Shown: positions 1 to 9,556, counted from the stretch's first letter. The stretch is 64,000 bases of DNA from SHZI01 sp963698405 (GCA_963698405.1 CAVOQT010000005.1:248001-312000); one strand, 5' to 3'. A program made the numbers and translations. Notes: generated by a model from the letters alone, not told the origin.

Positions 1-791
1 GATGTCCATGCAGGGTGTCCGGTCCTTGTGCCGGGCGCATGGTCGCTAAAGGGTGTCGCTTTGTCCAGTTGGTGCCGGAGCACAGGCCGGTGGCCAGACG
101 ATCGCGATTCACTCGCGACCGCCTTGAGTGCCTTACGATCCGTCACGATCACGCGGCAACGTGAAGTGGATACCCAGCCTTGGCTCTGCCATTCGCCCAG
201 ATATTGATTGACTACCTGGCGTGAGACGAAGACGTACTTGGCTAGGTCAGCCTGGGTGATCTCTACCGTGTGGTCGGCAGAATCCGCACCGTCGCCATAA
301 GGTCCGGCCAGTTCCAGTACGCGGTGTGCCAGGCGCGCCGGCACACTTTTCAGTGCGTACTCGTCGGTGATCATCCGGGTAGCGATCCGTTCATGCTGAC
401 AGAACACATTGAGCAGGCTCAGCGCCAGCAGGGGATTGCTCGTCAGCAGTCGCAGGAAGTTTTCGCGGCAGATAACGAAGACCTCGGCTTTGGGTGCAGC
501 CCGCGCGGTCACGCATCTCGGCAGTCCGTCGATGGCCGAAACCACGCCGAAAACCCGGCCGGAGCCATAGCTGCCCAGGAAGACCTCATCGAGGCCGGAG
601 GTTCTTGAGCTGACCTGTACTTGGCCAGCGATGACGCCGTAGATCGCATCGCCGGGGTCGCCATGGCTGTAGATCGTTGCATTCCCGCAGTAACTGCGTC
701 GTACCGTCATGTTTGCGACCCGATCGAGGCCGTTGCTGTCCAGATGTTGCAGCAGTTCGTTGTTCTTGAGTATTGCCCGTGCCGTGTTCAT
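1..791 (-). CDS. Crp/Fnr-family transcription regulator (partial, runs off left edge)
   Basis: Read on the minus strand from ATG 791, the protein has an N-terminal cyclic-nucleotide-binding-type beta-roll (residues about 20-130, including SHGDPGDAIYGVIAGQVQV) and a C-terminal winged helix-turn-helix (ITQADLAKYVFVSRQVVNQ), the Crp/Fnr arrangement. No Fnr-type N-terminal cysteine cluster is visible, so an oxygen-sensing [4Fe-4S] form is unlikely; the ligand is unknown. The family is normally about 220-240 residues, but this frame stays open to base 1 (263 residues or more) with an unconvincing tail after the HTH. That suggests a frameshift near the true stop around base 100, as in other genes here. 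The role is inferred to be DNA binding and regulation of nearby promoters. Confidence 0.8.
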   Translation of the reverse strand, partial: MNTARAILKNNELLQHLDSNGLDRVANMTVRRSYCGNATIYSHGDPGDAIYGVIAGQVQVSSRTSGLDEVFLGSYGSGRVFGVVSAIDGLPRCVTARAAPKAEVFVICRENFLRLLTSNPLLALSLLNVFCQHERIATRMITDEYALKSVPARLAHRVLELAGPYGDGADSADHTVEITQADLAKYVFVSRQVVNQYLGEWQSQGWVSTSRCRVIVTDRKALKAVASESRSSGHRPVLRHQLDKATPFSDHAPGTRTGHPAWT

Positions 792-854
792 CGGCGTTGC
801 CCTCGCGTCGTATGAATCCCCACGACCGCCTGTGCAGTAGTGTTGCCCGGCCCA

Positions 855-876
855 GTCACCCGGTCTGTCACCCGGT
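855..876. promoter_or_regulatory. Tandem 10-bp direct repeat, possible operator
   Basis: GTCACCCGGT occurs twice with a 2-bp spacer (855-864 and 867-876), a 12-bp period. The second copy abuts TTGACA (876-881), which resembles a -35 element. It lies in the 299-bp gap between the minus-strand Crp/Fnr gene (start 791) and the plus-strand gene at 1091. Operator function is inference. I see no other gene in this gap. Confidence 0.3.
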
Positions 877-1090
877 TGACATAATTCGGACGATAGCGGG
901 CAGGGTGTCTGTCGGTGTGCGGACATTCGGCGCAAGAAAGATTGCGCGAAAGCGTCTTTGCCAGGCTTCTTTGGTTGATTTGTCTGTTGCGAGACACATG
1001 AGTCTGTGCTGGCGGCGCAGGCTCTGTGCTCGAGCCGGGTTGGAGGCCCGGCACCGACAGACGCATAAAAACCTTCAGGGAGTTACAGTC

Positions 1091-1498
1091 ATGAACAAGA
1101 ACAGTATCAAGCTCATCGCCGTGATTTGCGCCGGCCTGGTTACGGGATTACCGGTTGCCCAGGCGGACAGTAATGACGGGCTGCTCGCGCACTACCGGAT
1201 GTTCCAGCTGGAAAACAACGATGTGCAAACCGTGAGCCGCGGGCCGAGCACCAAGGCCTACCGGGTTTGCGTGGAGGATAGCCGCGGTGCGGTGCCGCTC
1301 AGGGTGAGTCACAGCGAAGGGGAGACCATCGTGGAGCCGGGTGACTGCCAGCTGATTGAAACCAGCAAGATCAAGATGGCTGCCGTGGGCAAGTTGCCCG
1401 AAGGCATGACGATGATCGGCCGCTTCAATAACAACAGCAGCGATGACGCAAAGAAATTCAGCACTAGCATCAGCGTTGCCAAGGCTGGCAGCAAGTGA
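1091..1498 (+). CDS. Small exported protein of unknown function
   Basis: The product is 135 residues with a signal peptide (residues 1-25, ending PVAQA) and a soluble mature part of about 110 residues. ATG 1091 is chosen because a GGGAG ribosome-binding site lies just upstream and it opens the signal peptide; longer in-frame starts back to 773 precede no plausible leader. The mature protein has two cysteines (in YRVCVED and PGDCQL) that could form a disulfide in the periplasm. I do not recognise the family. It is followed by a hairpin at 1524-1554 that probably ends the transcript. Confidence 0.65.
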   Translation: MNKNSIKLIAVICAGLVTGLPVAQADSNDGLLAHYRMFQLENNDVQTVSRGPSTKAYRVCVEDSRGAVPLRVSHSEGETIVEPGDCQLIETSKIKMAAVGKLPEGMTMIGRFNNNSSDDAKKFSTSISVAKAGSK

Positions 1499-1523
1499 CA
1501 AGCAGCCAGGCCGCGCTGACCAG

Positions 1524-1554
1524 GAATCCTGGCCGGAACTACTGGCCAGGATTC
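1524..1554. terminator. Terminator-like hairpin
   Basis: A perfect 11-bp stem (GAATCCTGGCC / GGCCAGGATTC) with a 9-nt loop lies between the convergent genes ending at 1498 and 1571/1668. There is no clear U-tract, so Rho-independent activity is uncertain. Confidence 0.5.
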
Positions 1555-1667
1555 TGATCAGGGGCGCCGATCAGAACTGCGTTTCAGGCGCGGCGTCTTC
1601 TACCGGATAGGTCGTGCTGCCGGCTGCCGGATCTGTAGCGGGTTCGGCGGCCGGTGCTGCGGGTGTA

Positions 1668-2384
1668 TCAGCCGAGGCTGTCGCGCCACTGCAGGCGCGG
1701 TGCCATGGTTGAGAGTATTGCCAGCAGCGGCTTCGCGGATTCGGGCGTGGGCAGGCTGGTATCGCTGAAAATCCGGCTGCTGGCACCGTTTTCTTCGCTG
1801 CCATACCACTTGGCGTTGTCCTTGCGGTCGATGGTGATTGCGCCGCCATCGATCGCGACGCCGAGGAACAGGCCGCGGCTGCGGGCATAGCTGTAGATTT
1901 CCGCCTTGAACTCGCCGTCGGTCATGGCGAGTGCCGTGCGCCCCACCGGGCCGGCCGAGGCCGAACTGCTGCCGCCGAGCGTGAACTTGCCGCTGGCGAT
2001 GTTGTCCACGCCCCGGCGATTCTTGAACACCAGCACCAGGTCGGCGCCCTGCACGCCCCACTGGAAGCCGATGCCGAGATTGCCCAGCCGGATCAGCGAG
2101 GGATTGCTCCAGCTGCCGTCTTCATGCCTGACCATCATCACGCCGCGGCCATAGCTGCCGCTCACAAAAAACGCACCCTTGACGACGTTGGGGATCACCG
2201 CAACGGCATAGGCGCTGTTGAGCAGATTGGGTGGAATTGCCTGTTCGGGGATGCGCTGCAGGTCGTTGAGGATATCGGTGGCGGCCTGTACGCGGTGGTC
2301 GATATCAGCGGTGTCGCTGAATGCCGTGCTGGCGGCGAGGGTGCTGAGCAAAAGGGTGGCAAGGAGTCTGGTTGACTTGATCAT
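1668..2384 (-). CDS. SYLF (Ysc84-type) lipid-binding-domain protein, exported
   Basis: The 238-residue protein has a signal peptide (residues 1-22) and then a SYLF/Ysc84 domain, seen in YAVAVIPNVVKGAFFVSGSYG, GVQGADLVLVFKNRRGVDN and the later TDGEFKAEIYSYARSRGLF. The domain binds phosphoinositides in eukaryotes; in bacteria it is a common periplasmic or envelope protein of unclear role. The frame stops at 1668, but the next frame continues from about 1690 to a stop at 1571 with a coherent Ala/Pro-rich tail ending AAPETQF. The natural C-terminus is therefore probably at 1571, reached through a one-base insertion near 1690. It is divergent from the hydroxylase genes that start at 2530. Confidence 0.8.
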   Translation of the reverse strand: MIKSTRLLATLLLSTLAASTAFSDTADIDHRVQAATDILNDLQRIPEQAIPPNLLNSAYAVAVIPNVVKGAFFVSGSYGRGVMMVRHEDGSWSNPSLIRLGNLGIGFQWGVQGADLVLVFKNRRGVDNIASGKFTLGGSSSASAGPVGRTALAMTDGEFKAEIYSYARSRGLFLGVAIDGGAITIDRKDNAKWYGSEENGASSRIFSDTSLPTPESAKPLLAILSTMAPRLQWRDSLG

Positions 2385-2529
2385 GATGCGTCCTGCAGGT
2401 GGTTATGACTAATCTAACGCCGATGGACGCATCAAGTACACTCTTTTGCTGAACTGAAGCCGAACGATTGCCATGAAAGCCGGCATTTTTCGTGCAGGAC
2501 GGCTTTCGTTCAGATTTGGGAGACCCCGG

Positions 2530-3526
2530 GTGCAGTTGCCACCGTTTGAATATCACCGCCCGGCCAGCCTCGATGAGGCGCTGGCCACGCTCGGCAGTGT
2601 CGGCAGCAGCGCGGCCGTGCTGGGCGGCGGCACTGATCTGCTCATCAACCTGAAGCTGCGCCTGGAGCGTCCCGGCGCACTGCGTCAGCGTGCGCGATCT
2701 GCCGGAACTGGCCGGCGTGAGCCTCGATGCGGCCGGCACGCTGCGTATCGGTGCCGGCGAGCGGCTCACGGATCTGGCCGCGCATCCGCTGATCGTCGTG
2801 CGCTATCCGGGCCTCGCCCAGGCGATTCGGGCCGTGGGCTCGCAGCATGTGCGCAACATGGCCACGCTGGGCGGCAACCTGTGCCTGCCGACCCGCTGCT
2901 GGTACACCAACCAGAGCGAGAACTGGCGCGGTTCGCAGCTGCCCTGCTGGAAGACGGAAGGGCAGGTTTGCCACGTCATCAAGACGGCACCGAACTGTCG
3001 TGCGATACACAGCGCTGACTCGGTGCCGGCGCTGATTGCGCTGGATGCTCGCGTGCTGTTGCGCAGTGGGCAGGGCGAGCGCGAGTTGCTGCTCGCCGAT
3101 TTTTACCGCGACGATGGCATCGAGAACAACGCGCTGGCGGCTGGCGAACTGATCATTGCGGTGCTGGTGCCGCCCGCCCGTGTGCGCTCTGTCTTCGTCA
3201 AGGCGGCAGCGCGTACTGGCCTCGACTATGGCTACGCCACGCTGGCTGGCGCGCTGACCGGCAGCAACCGGGCGCCGAAGTCGCTGCTGCTGGTGGCCGG
3301 CTCGGTCGGCACCTTGCCGCTGATGCTGCACAAGTCGGCAGCGATCATCCTGGCCGAGGGGCTGACGGAGGCCAGCATCGAGACGGCGGCGGATGCGGCG
3401 CGCGACGACCTGGGTGAAGTCACCAACCTGTTCACGCCGCCGGGCTACAAGAAGCGCCTGGTGCGCGGCCTGGTGCGACGTGTACTTAATGATTTACGCC
3501 GGCAGAAACTGCCGTCTGCCGAGTGA
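2530..3526 (+). pseudogene. hcrB: 4-hydroxybenzoyl-CoA reductase-like beta (FAD / [4Fe-4S]) subunit, one frameshift
   Basis: This is the FAD subunit of a molybdenum hydroxylase, with FAD-site motifs AVLGGGTDLLINLK and ATLGGNLCLP. GTG 2530 is preferred because GGGAGA lies 7 bases upstream; ATG 2473 is also in frame. After codon about 2685 the frame moves by +1 and continues cleanly to 3526. A cysteine set at codons 2897, 2945, 2969 and 2996 has spacing 16/8/9, the same as the extra [4Fe-4S] ligands known in the HBCR beta subunit (Cys122/138/146/155). That separates it from ordinary xanthine dehydrogenase FAD subunits. It is followed by the [2Fe-2S] and molybdenum subunits. The single frameshift may be a sequence error. 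Confidence 0.75.
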
Positions 3527-3538
3527 CGGGAAAAGCCG

Positions 3539-4045
3539 ATGACCAGACAACTGATCACCCTCATCGTCAACGGCGACCGTTACCAGGTCCCGGTGGCGCC
3601 AAACGACACCCTGCTCGACGTGATTCGCGATCAGGTGGCCCTGACCGGCACCAAGCGCGGCTGCACCAGCGGCGCCTGCGGCGTTTGCACGGTGCAGGGC
3701 GACGATGGCCGGGCGGTGCTGTCCTGCCTCGCACTCGCCATCGAATGGGACAACCGTCCGCTGACGACCATCGAAGGTGTTGCCGGTGGCGATGAACTGC
3801 ATCCGGTGCAGAAGGCCTTCCTTGAATACGGCGCGGTGCAGTGCGGTGCCTGTACGCCGGGTCTGATCATGACGGCCAAGGCGCTGCTCGATGAGAATCC
3901 TGATCCGGACGAGGAGGCGATCAACGAGGCGCTGGCCGGCGCACTTTGCCGCTGTACCGGACACATCAAGGTGAAGATCGCCGTGAGTGAGGCGATCAAG
4001 GCCATGGCTGCCGCTGCAGCGCCGGAGGACGGTCATGGCGTCTAG
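3539..4045 (+). CDS. hcrC: 4-hydroxybenzoyl-CoA reductase-like gamma subunit, two [2Fe-2S] clusters
   Basis: The 168-residue protein is the small iron-sulfur subunit of the xanthine oxidase family. It has a plant-ferredoxin-type cluster (C42, C47, C50, C63 in KRGCTSGACGVC and LSC) and an alpha-helical cluster (C102, C105, C137, C139 in QCGACTPG and LCRCTGH). These carry electrons between the molybdenum and FAD subunits. All eight ligands are present and the length is typical. It lies 12 bp after the beta subunit and overlaps the alpha subunit by 11 bp, so the three are translationally coupled. HBCR reductively dehydroxylates 4-hydroxybenzoyl-CoA to benzoyl-CoA in anaerobic aromatic degradation. 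The exact substrate here is inferred from the beta subunit. Confidence 0.85.
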   Translation: MTRQLITLIVNGDRYQVPVAPNDTLLDVIRDQVALTGTKRGCTSGACGVCTVQGDDGRAVLSCLALAIEWDNRPLTTIEGVAGGDELHPVQKAFLEYGAVQCGACTPGLIMTAKALLDENPDPDEEAINEALAGALCRCTGHIKVKIAVSEAIKAMAAAAAPEDGHGV

Positions 4046-6284
4046 AAAGGCCGACTTTGCCGTCGTCGGCCGCGATCAGCCCCGGCTGGATGGCGCGCAC
4101 AAGCTCACCGGCCGCTCGCTGTTTACCGATGACGTGGTGCTGCCGGGCATGCTGCACGCAAAGATCGTGCGCAGTCCGCTGGCCCGCGCGCGGATCCTGA
4201 GCATCGATACGTCGGCTGCCCTGGCCCTGCCGGGCGTCAAGGCAGTGATCACCCATGCCGATGCGCCGAAACTCTATGTGGGCATCGAGCAGCCGCTGTT
4301 CCGCCACGAGATCGTCAACTATATCGGTGATGAAGTCGCGGCCGTTGCTGCACTCGATGAAGCGACCGCGGCAAAAGCTGCTGCGCTCATCAAGGTCGAA
4401 TACGAGCCGCTGCCGGCTCTGTTCAATATCCAGGATGCGCAAAGAGCCGATGCCTTCCTGATCCATGCCAAGGCGAAGGGCAATATCGCCTGGCAGCAGG
4501 CGCAGGACCTCGGCGATGTCGAGCTGGGTTTTGCCAACTCGACGCATGTGCGTACTGACAGTTATACGACCCATGCCTCGCACAATTGCTACGCCGAGTT
4601 CCATGTCGCGATCGCCGACTGGTCGCTGCCCGACAAGCTCTCGATGTACACGCCCACCCAGACCGCGATCCTGTTCCAGAAAAGCCTGGCCGGTGCGCTG
4701 CGCCTGAGCGATGGGCAGGTGCGCATCATGAGCCTGAATACCGGCGGCGGCTTTACCGGCCGCACTTCGGTGCGCCCGCATCACTACGTTGCTGCCGTGC
4801 TGTCGCGCAAGACCGGCCGGCCGGTGAAGGTGCGCGCCACGGCCGACGAGGAGTTCATCGCCTGTCGTGCCGGCGGTGAAGTGAAATACACCTTCCGCAC
4901 CGGCGTGTCGGAAACCGGGCAGATCAAGGCCTTCGAAGCCGACATCACCTTTGATACCGGTGCCTACGTCGAATCGCAGATGATCGTGCTGACGCTCACC
5001 AGTTCCTACATCCACTCGCTGTACAAGATCGAAGCGGCCCGTTACGGCGGCCGGCTGGTGCATACCAACAACATCCCGTACTACTTCCATCATGGTGGCG
5101 GCCTGGCGCAGATGGCCTTTGGTCTCGGCCAGCATATGGATGCGCTGGCGCGTGAGCTGGGCATGGATCCCATCGACTTCCATCTGCTCAACGGTGTGAC
5201 CAAGGGTCACACCAGCTTGACCGGCACCTTCTTCGGCAGCTGCGGCCTGGCCGAGTGCATCACGAAGACGGCGAAGCAGGCCGGCTGGAAGCGCAAGTAC
5301 GGCAAGCTGCCGCCGCTGAAAGGCATCGGCATCGGTGTCGGTGCGATGGCTTCGGGCGCGAAGGGCGTGTTCAAGCACGATACCTCGGCGGCCTTCATCA
5401 AGATCGTCGACGACGGCACCATGTCGCTGTTCGTGGGCCTGCCCGACATGGGCCAGAGTTCGCACACCGCGATGGCGATGATCGCTGCTGAAGTGCTGGG
5501 TGCGCAGACTACAGATATCACCGTGATTTCCGGCGATACCGATATCGTGCCGCTGGATGTGGGTGCGCTGATCCAGCGCGGTACCTTTAATACCGGCAAT
5601 GCGGTGAAAGCGGCCGCGCTGGATGCGCGCAAGCAGCTTGAAGTGCTGGCGTCCGGACGCCTGGGCGTAAAGCCCTCGCAGCTGGTGTTCCGCGACCGAC
5701 AGGTCTATCCGAAGGGCCAGCCGGAAAAGGCGATCCCGCTGAAGAAGATCGTCTACGACACCCTGCACAGTCGCGAAGGCCGCTTCGTGATGGGCCGTGG
5801 TTTCTACAACTCGCCGAAGGAAAGCGGCACGATGGCCTATTCCTTCGGTGCGCAGATCGCCGAGGTGACCATCGATCCGGATACCGGTTTCGTCACCGTG
5901 GATCGCATCGTCGCTTCACACGACGTGGGCCGCGCGATCAATCCGCGTATCGTCGAAGGCCAGATCGATGGCCAGGTGTTCAGCGGCATGTCGCAGGTGC
6001 TGTACGAGGAGACGCTGCTCGAAGACGGGCAGGTGATGAATCCCTCGCGGCTCGACTACCGGCTGCCGCGCTCATACGAGATGCCGAAGGTCGAGCACAT
6101 CATCGTCGAGAGCATCGATCCCTTTGGGCCATTCGGCGCCAAGGAAGTCGGCGAGGGGCCGATCGTCTGTACCTTGCCGGCGATCGCCAATGCGGTGGCC
6201 AATGCGCTCGGTGAGCCGGTCAACGAGATGCCGATCACGCCGTGGAAGATCCTGCAGATACTCGGCCGGCGGGCGAAAGGCTGA
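4035..6284 (+). CDS. hcrA: 4-hydroxybenzoyl-CoA reductase-like alpha subunit (molybdopterin-binding)
   Basis: The 749-residue protein is the catalytic molybdenum subunit. ATG 4035 overlaps the gamma gene and gives the usual N-terminus with VVGRDQPRLDGAHKLTGRSLF. Molybdopterin-contacting segments include NTGGGFTGRT and FHHGGGLAQ, and the C-terminal GAKEVGEGP carries the conserved active-site glutamate. The length matches HBCR alpha. No other benzoyl-CoA pathway gene is in the window, so the substrate could also be another hydroxylated aromatic or heteroaromatic compound. The gene converges on the carbonic anhydrase gene with a 35-bp gap containing a short CAGATC/GATCTG palindrome at 6289-6302. 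Confidence 0.82.
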   Translation: MASRKADFAVVGRDQPRLDGAHKLTGRSLFTDDVVLPGMLHAKIVRSPLARARILSIDTSAALALPGVKAVITHADAPKLYVGIEQPLFRHEIVNYIGDEVAAVAALDEATAAKAAALIKVEYEPLPALFNIQDAQRADAFLIHAKAKGNIAWQQAQDLGDVELGFANSTHVRTDSYTTHASHNCYAEFHVAIADWSLPDKLSMYTPTQTAILFQKSLAGALRLSDGQVRIMSLNTGGGFTGRTSVRPHHYVAAVLSRKTGRPVKVRATADEEFIACRAGGEVKYTFRTGVSETGQIKAFEADITFDTGAYVESQMIVLTLTSSYIHSLYKIEAARYGGRLVHTNNIPYYFHHGGGLAQMAFGLGQHMDALARELGMDPIDFHLLNGVTKGHTSLTGTFFGSCGLAECITKTAKQAGWKRKYGKLPPLKGIGIGVGAMASGAKGVFKHDTSAAFIKIVDDGTMSLFVGLPDMGQSSHTAMAMIAAEVLGAQTTDITVISGDTDIVPLDVGALIQRGTFNTGNAVKAAALDARKQLEVLASGRLGVKPSQLVFRDRQVYPKGQPEKAIPLKKIVYDTLHSREGRFVMGRGFYNSPKESGTMAYSFGAQIAEVTIDPDTGFVTVDRIVASHDVGRAINPRIVEGQIDGQVFSGMSQVLYEETLLEDGQVMNPSRLDYRLPRSYEMPKVEHIIVESIDPFGPFGAKEVGEGPIVCTLPAIANAVANALGEPVNEMPITPWKILQILGRRAKG

Positions 6285-6319
6285 AGGGCAGATCCTGATC
6301 TGGCCAGGCAGGCCTTGAT

Positions 6320-6985
6320 TCAAAGCCCGTCGTGACCCGATTGACCGCGCTTCAGCCGTCGCTCGCTCTGCATCTCCTGGACTTCCTTGGTGCTGGAGGC
6401 AGAAAGATCCAGGTCGATGAGCAGTCCGTCGGTGATGTTGTAGATCCAGCCGTGCACGGTCACTTCCTGGCCGCTGGCCCAGGCGTCGCGCAGCACATTG
6501 GTCCGGCACACGTTGGCGACCTGCTCGATGACGTTGAGTTCGCTCAGCCGGTCGAGGCGCGCTTCATCATCGCTGAACTCGTCGAGTGCCGTGCGGTGCT
6601 TGATGGCCACGTCCTGCACATGCCGCAACCAGTTGTCGACGAGGCCGAGGCGCTGGTCTTCGTAGGCAGCACGCACGCCACCGCAGCCGTAGTGACCGCA
6701 GACGATGATGTGCCTGATCTTGAGTATCTGGACTGCAAACTGGATGACCGACAGGCAGTTGAGGTCGGCATGTGCGACCACATTGGCGATGTTGCGGTGG
6801 ACGAAGACTTCGCCGGGCATCAGGCCGGTGACCTGGTTGGCCGGTACGCGGCTGTCGGAGCAGCCGATCCACAGGTATTCGGGGTTCTGCTGTCCGGCCA
6901 GCTTGGCAAAAAACTGCGGATCTTCCTTGTGGACTGATGCGACCCAGTTGCGGTTGTTCTCAAACAGCTTGTCGAGGTTGTTCAT
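6320..6985 (-). CDS. can: Beta-class carbonic anhydrase
   Basis: The 221-residue protein catalyses reversible hydration of CO2 to bicarbonate in the cytoplasm. The zinc ligands of a beta-class enzyme are all present: C42 and D44 in CSDSRVPAN with the partner R46, and H98 and C101 in CGHYGCGGV. Length and N-terminus match the bacterial Can family. It stands alone, convergent with the hydroxylase genes. A link to a CO2-dependent carboxylation is possible but not shown. Confidence 0.93.
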   Translation of the reverse strand: MNNLDKLFENNRNWVASVHKEDPQFFAKLAGQQNPEYLWIGCSDSRVPANQVTGLMPGEVFVHRNIANVVAHADLNCLSVIQFAVQILKIRHIIVCGHYGCGGVRAAYEDQRLGLVDNWLRHVQDVAIKHRTALDEFSDDEARLDRLSELNVIEQVANVCRTNVLRDAWASGQEVTVHGWIYNITDGLLIDLDLSASSTKEVQEMQSERRLKRGQSGHDGL

Positions 6986-7133
6986 GACCAGGTTGCCGAC
7001 TGAAGATCCGGCGGCAAGGTTGCCTGATCGGTCGGCGTTATGCCAGCCAGCGGCGAATTCAGTGCAGGTTCAGTACACAGGCGCATCGTGCTGCCATTGC
7101 CAGCATCCGGATCAGCCTCGACAATGCTCTCGC

Positions 7134-7450
7134 ATGTCATTTCCGGTCCGGACAAGCCCTGCGCTGATGCTGCTGGCTAGCTTGCTGGTGGCGGGCCGGC
7201 CGGTGCGGCGAAGCCGAAGTCCGACGGCAACGGATCGTGCAGGCTGCTGGAAGAGGCGCCGGCTGCACCGCGTGCGGTGATCAGCAAGGATGCGGCCGTG
7301 GCGATGGTCAGGGAGCGCACCGGTGGCAAGGTGGTGCGTGCCGACCGCCGTACTGACAAGGGGCGCGCCGTATACCGGATCCGTGTGCTGACTGCCGACG
7401 GCCGGGTGCGCGAGTACCGGGTCGATGCCATGACCGGTGCGATGGATTGA
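7134..7450 (+). pseudogene. PepSY-domain exported protein, frameshifted
   Basis: ATG 7134 opens a signal peptide (MSFPVRTSPALMLLASLL). About 20 codons later the reading frame changes at the GGGCCGGCC stretch near 7195-7205. The new frame runs to TGA 7448-7450 and encodes a PepSY unit (ISKDAAVAMVRERTGGKVV, then YRIRVLTADGRVREYRVDA). PepSY domains are periplasmic and often act with two-component systems or peptidases. The gene ends 10 bp before a response-regulator gene, so all three form a likely PepSY/PhoP/PhoQ-like operon. The shift is probably sequence error. Confidence 0.65.
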
Positions 7451-7460
7451 GGAGCTGCTG

Positions 7461-8216
7461 ATGCGCCTGCTGATCGTTGAGGATGATGTGGCGCTGCGCC
7501 AGTCGCTGGCGGCCAGGCTGCGCGAGGCTGATTTCACCGTCGACGAGGCCGGAACCGCGAGCGAGGCCGAGTACTTTGCCGCCGAGTTTGCCGTGCAGCT
7601 GGCCATCATCGATCTGGGCCTGCCGGATCGTTCCGGGCGTGGAGCTGATCAAGCGCCTGCGGGCCGCGCAGCACTCGTTTCCCGGTCGTGATCCTCACGG
7701 CGCGCGAGCACTGGCAGGACAAGGTCAACGGCCTGAATGCCGGTGCCGACGATTACGTCGTCAAGCCTTTCAACATCGATGAACTCAAGGCGCGCATCAA
7801 TGCGCTGCTGCGCCGTGCGGCCGGGCATGCACAGCCGGTGCTGCGCGCAGGCCCGGTGACGATGAACACCGCAGGCTCGTGAAGTGCGCGTCAATGATCA
7901 GGTGGTGACGCTCACGGCCTTCGAATACCGGCTGCTCGAGATGCTGGTCATGCGCGCCGGCCGGGTGGTCAGCAAGGCGCAGCTGACCGATCAGCTCTAT
8001 GACCAGGACGACGAGCGCGACAGCAATGTGGTGGAGGTGTTGCTGACCCGCCTGCGCAACAAGCTCGATCCGGAGCGCACGCTCGGCCTGATCGAAACCA
8101 TTCGCGGGCAGGGTTACCGGATGCCGCGTCCGCCGGAATCGCGGCTGAGGCGATCCGGCAGTGTCGCGTCGCCAGGCTTCGCTGAGTACCCGCCTGCTGG
8201 TGATTACGCGCGGTGA
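7461..8216 (+). pseudogene. OmpR/PhoP-type response regulator, several +1 frameshifts
   Basis: From ATG 7461 the receiver domain begins MRLLIVEDDVALRQSLAARL with the phosphoacceptor Asp in IIDLGLPDRSG. Three apparent single-base insertions, near 7637, 7685 and 7875, are each explained by an extra G (for example GGG for GG in TTCCGGGCG). The receiver continues with VVILTARE and DDYVVKPFN, and the winged-helix DNA-binding domain reads LTAFEYRLLEMLVM through GLIETIRGQGYRM. A fourth shift near 8135 would give the natural stop at TGA 8146-8148, 12 bp before the kinase start. The partner kinase follows at once. Best match by eye is the PhoP/QseB subgroup. Confidence 0.8.
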
Positions 8217-9545
8217 TGCTCATCGCCGCGTTCGGCATCACGATCGTGGTGCTCGACGTGGTGTTCAGGCGCAGCGCCGAAGCGGCGCTGACCGATCAGC
8301 TCGAGGTGCAGGTGCTGGCGCTGATCGGTGCGGCCGAGCCGGACGATGCCGGCAACCTGTCGGTGCCAAAGCGTCTGCTGGAACCACGTCTGCGCAATCC
8401 GGGTTCCGGGCTCTACAGCGAGATTCTCGATGCCTCCGGCCTGCCGCTGTGGCGTTCGCCATCGGCGGTCGGGCTGGAACTGGCGCCGGGTGCGACGCTG
8501 AAGGCTGGCGAGCGCACGGTCAGCCGGCGCCTGCTGCCCGATGGCAGCGAGGTGCTTGCTGTTCGGACTCGGCATCAACTGGGAACTCGGGCCGACCGCC
8601 ACACCGGCTTTCCAGCTCTTTGCGGCTGCCGATCTGGCCGGCTACGAGGCGCAGCTCGACCGCTTCAGGACAGCAGCTGCTCGGCTGGTTCTCCGGCGTC
8701 ATGTTCGTGCTGCTCGCGGCCCTGTGGCTGGCAATCCGCTTTGCACTCCGGCCGCTGCGGCGCATGTCGGCTGAAATCACCGCGATCGAAGCCGGCCGGC
8801 AGGAGGCCTTCGGTGCCGACTATCCGCGCGAGCTGGCCGGCGTGACGCGCGGTCTCAACACGCTGCTCGGTTCCGAGCGGCAGCGCATGGATCGCTATCG
8901 CACCACCATGGATGATCTGGCGCACAGCCTGAAGACGCCGCTGGCCGTGGTGCGCACGGAGCTGGGCGGCAGCTCAGCCGGATACTGCGACGCTGCGTGC
9001 GCAGATCGACCGCATGCAGAGCGTGGTCGACTACCAGTTGCGGCGTGCCGCCGCTTCCGGGCCGCGCAGTCTCGCTGCGCGGCCGGTTGCGCTGGCGCCA
9101 CCGCTCGAGGATATCGTCAGCAGTCTGCGCAAGATCCATCGCGACAAGGCGGTCAGTTGCGAGCTGCAGATTCCGGACGGTGCGAGTTATCCGGCCGAGC
9201 AGGGTGATCTCTACGAGATCTTCGGCAACCTGCTCGACAATGCCTGGAAGTGGTGTGCCGGCCGCATCGTGGTGACGGTGAGTCATGCGACGGGGCGATG
9301 CGCTGACGATCAGCGTTGCCGATGATGGTCCCGGTATTCCCGATGATCAGACCGGGGCGGTGCTCGGCCGGGGTATCCGTGCCGATCAGCGCGGCGATGT
9401 GCCCGGCCAGGGTATCGGGCTGGCGGTAGTGCGCGAGATCGTCGCGCTATACCGCGGCAGCGTGTCGATCAGCCGCTCGACGCTCGGTGGCGCGGAGTTG
9501 CTGGTGCGCTTGCCGTTGACGATCCGCTCCGGCAAGGCCGACTAG
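8161..9545 (+). pseudogene. PhoQ-like sensor histidine kinase, five +1 frameshifts
   Basis: GTG 8161 starts the frame. The coding frame advances by one base five times, near 8212, 8565, 8665, 8975 and 9290. Pieced together it has a first membrane segment (LIAAFGITIVVLDVVF), a periplasmic domain, a second membrane segment (WFSGVMFVLLAALWLAIRF), a HAMP-like linker, the dimerisation motif with phospho-acceptor His (MDDLAHSLKTPLAVVRTEL), the N box (FGNLLDNAWKW) and G boxes (VADDGPGIP, GQGIGLAVVREIV). HSLKTPL rather than HELRTPL is typical of PhoQ. It pairs with the response regulator upstream. The uniform +1 direction argues for sequence error rather than decay. Confidence 0.8.
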
Positions 9546-9556
9546 CTTCGGCGGCA

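Noticed and set aside
3996..5768. 590-codon minus-strand frame opposite the molybdenum subunit
   Set aside because: Shadow frame caused by GC-rich codon bias. It is His/Arg/Gln-rich without domains.
6289..6302. CAGATC-CT-GATCTG palindrome as terminator
   Set aside because: A 2-nt loop cannot form and there is no T-run. It may act differently, but there is no support for a terminator.
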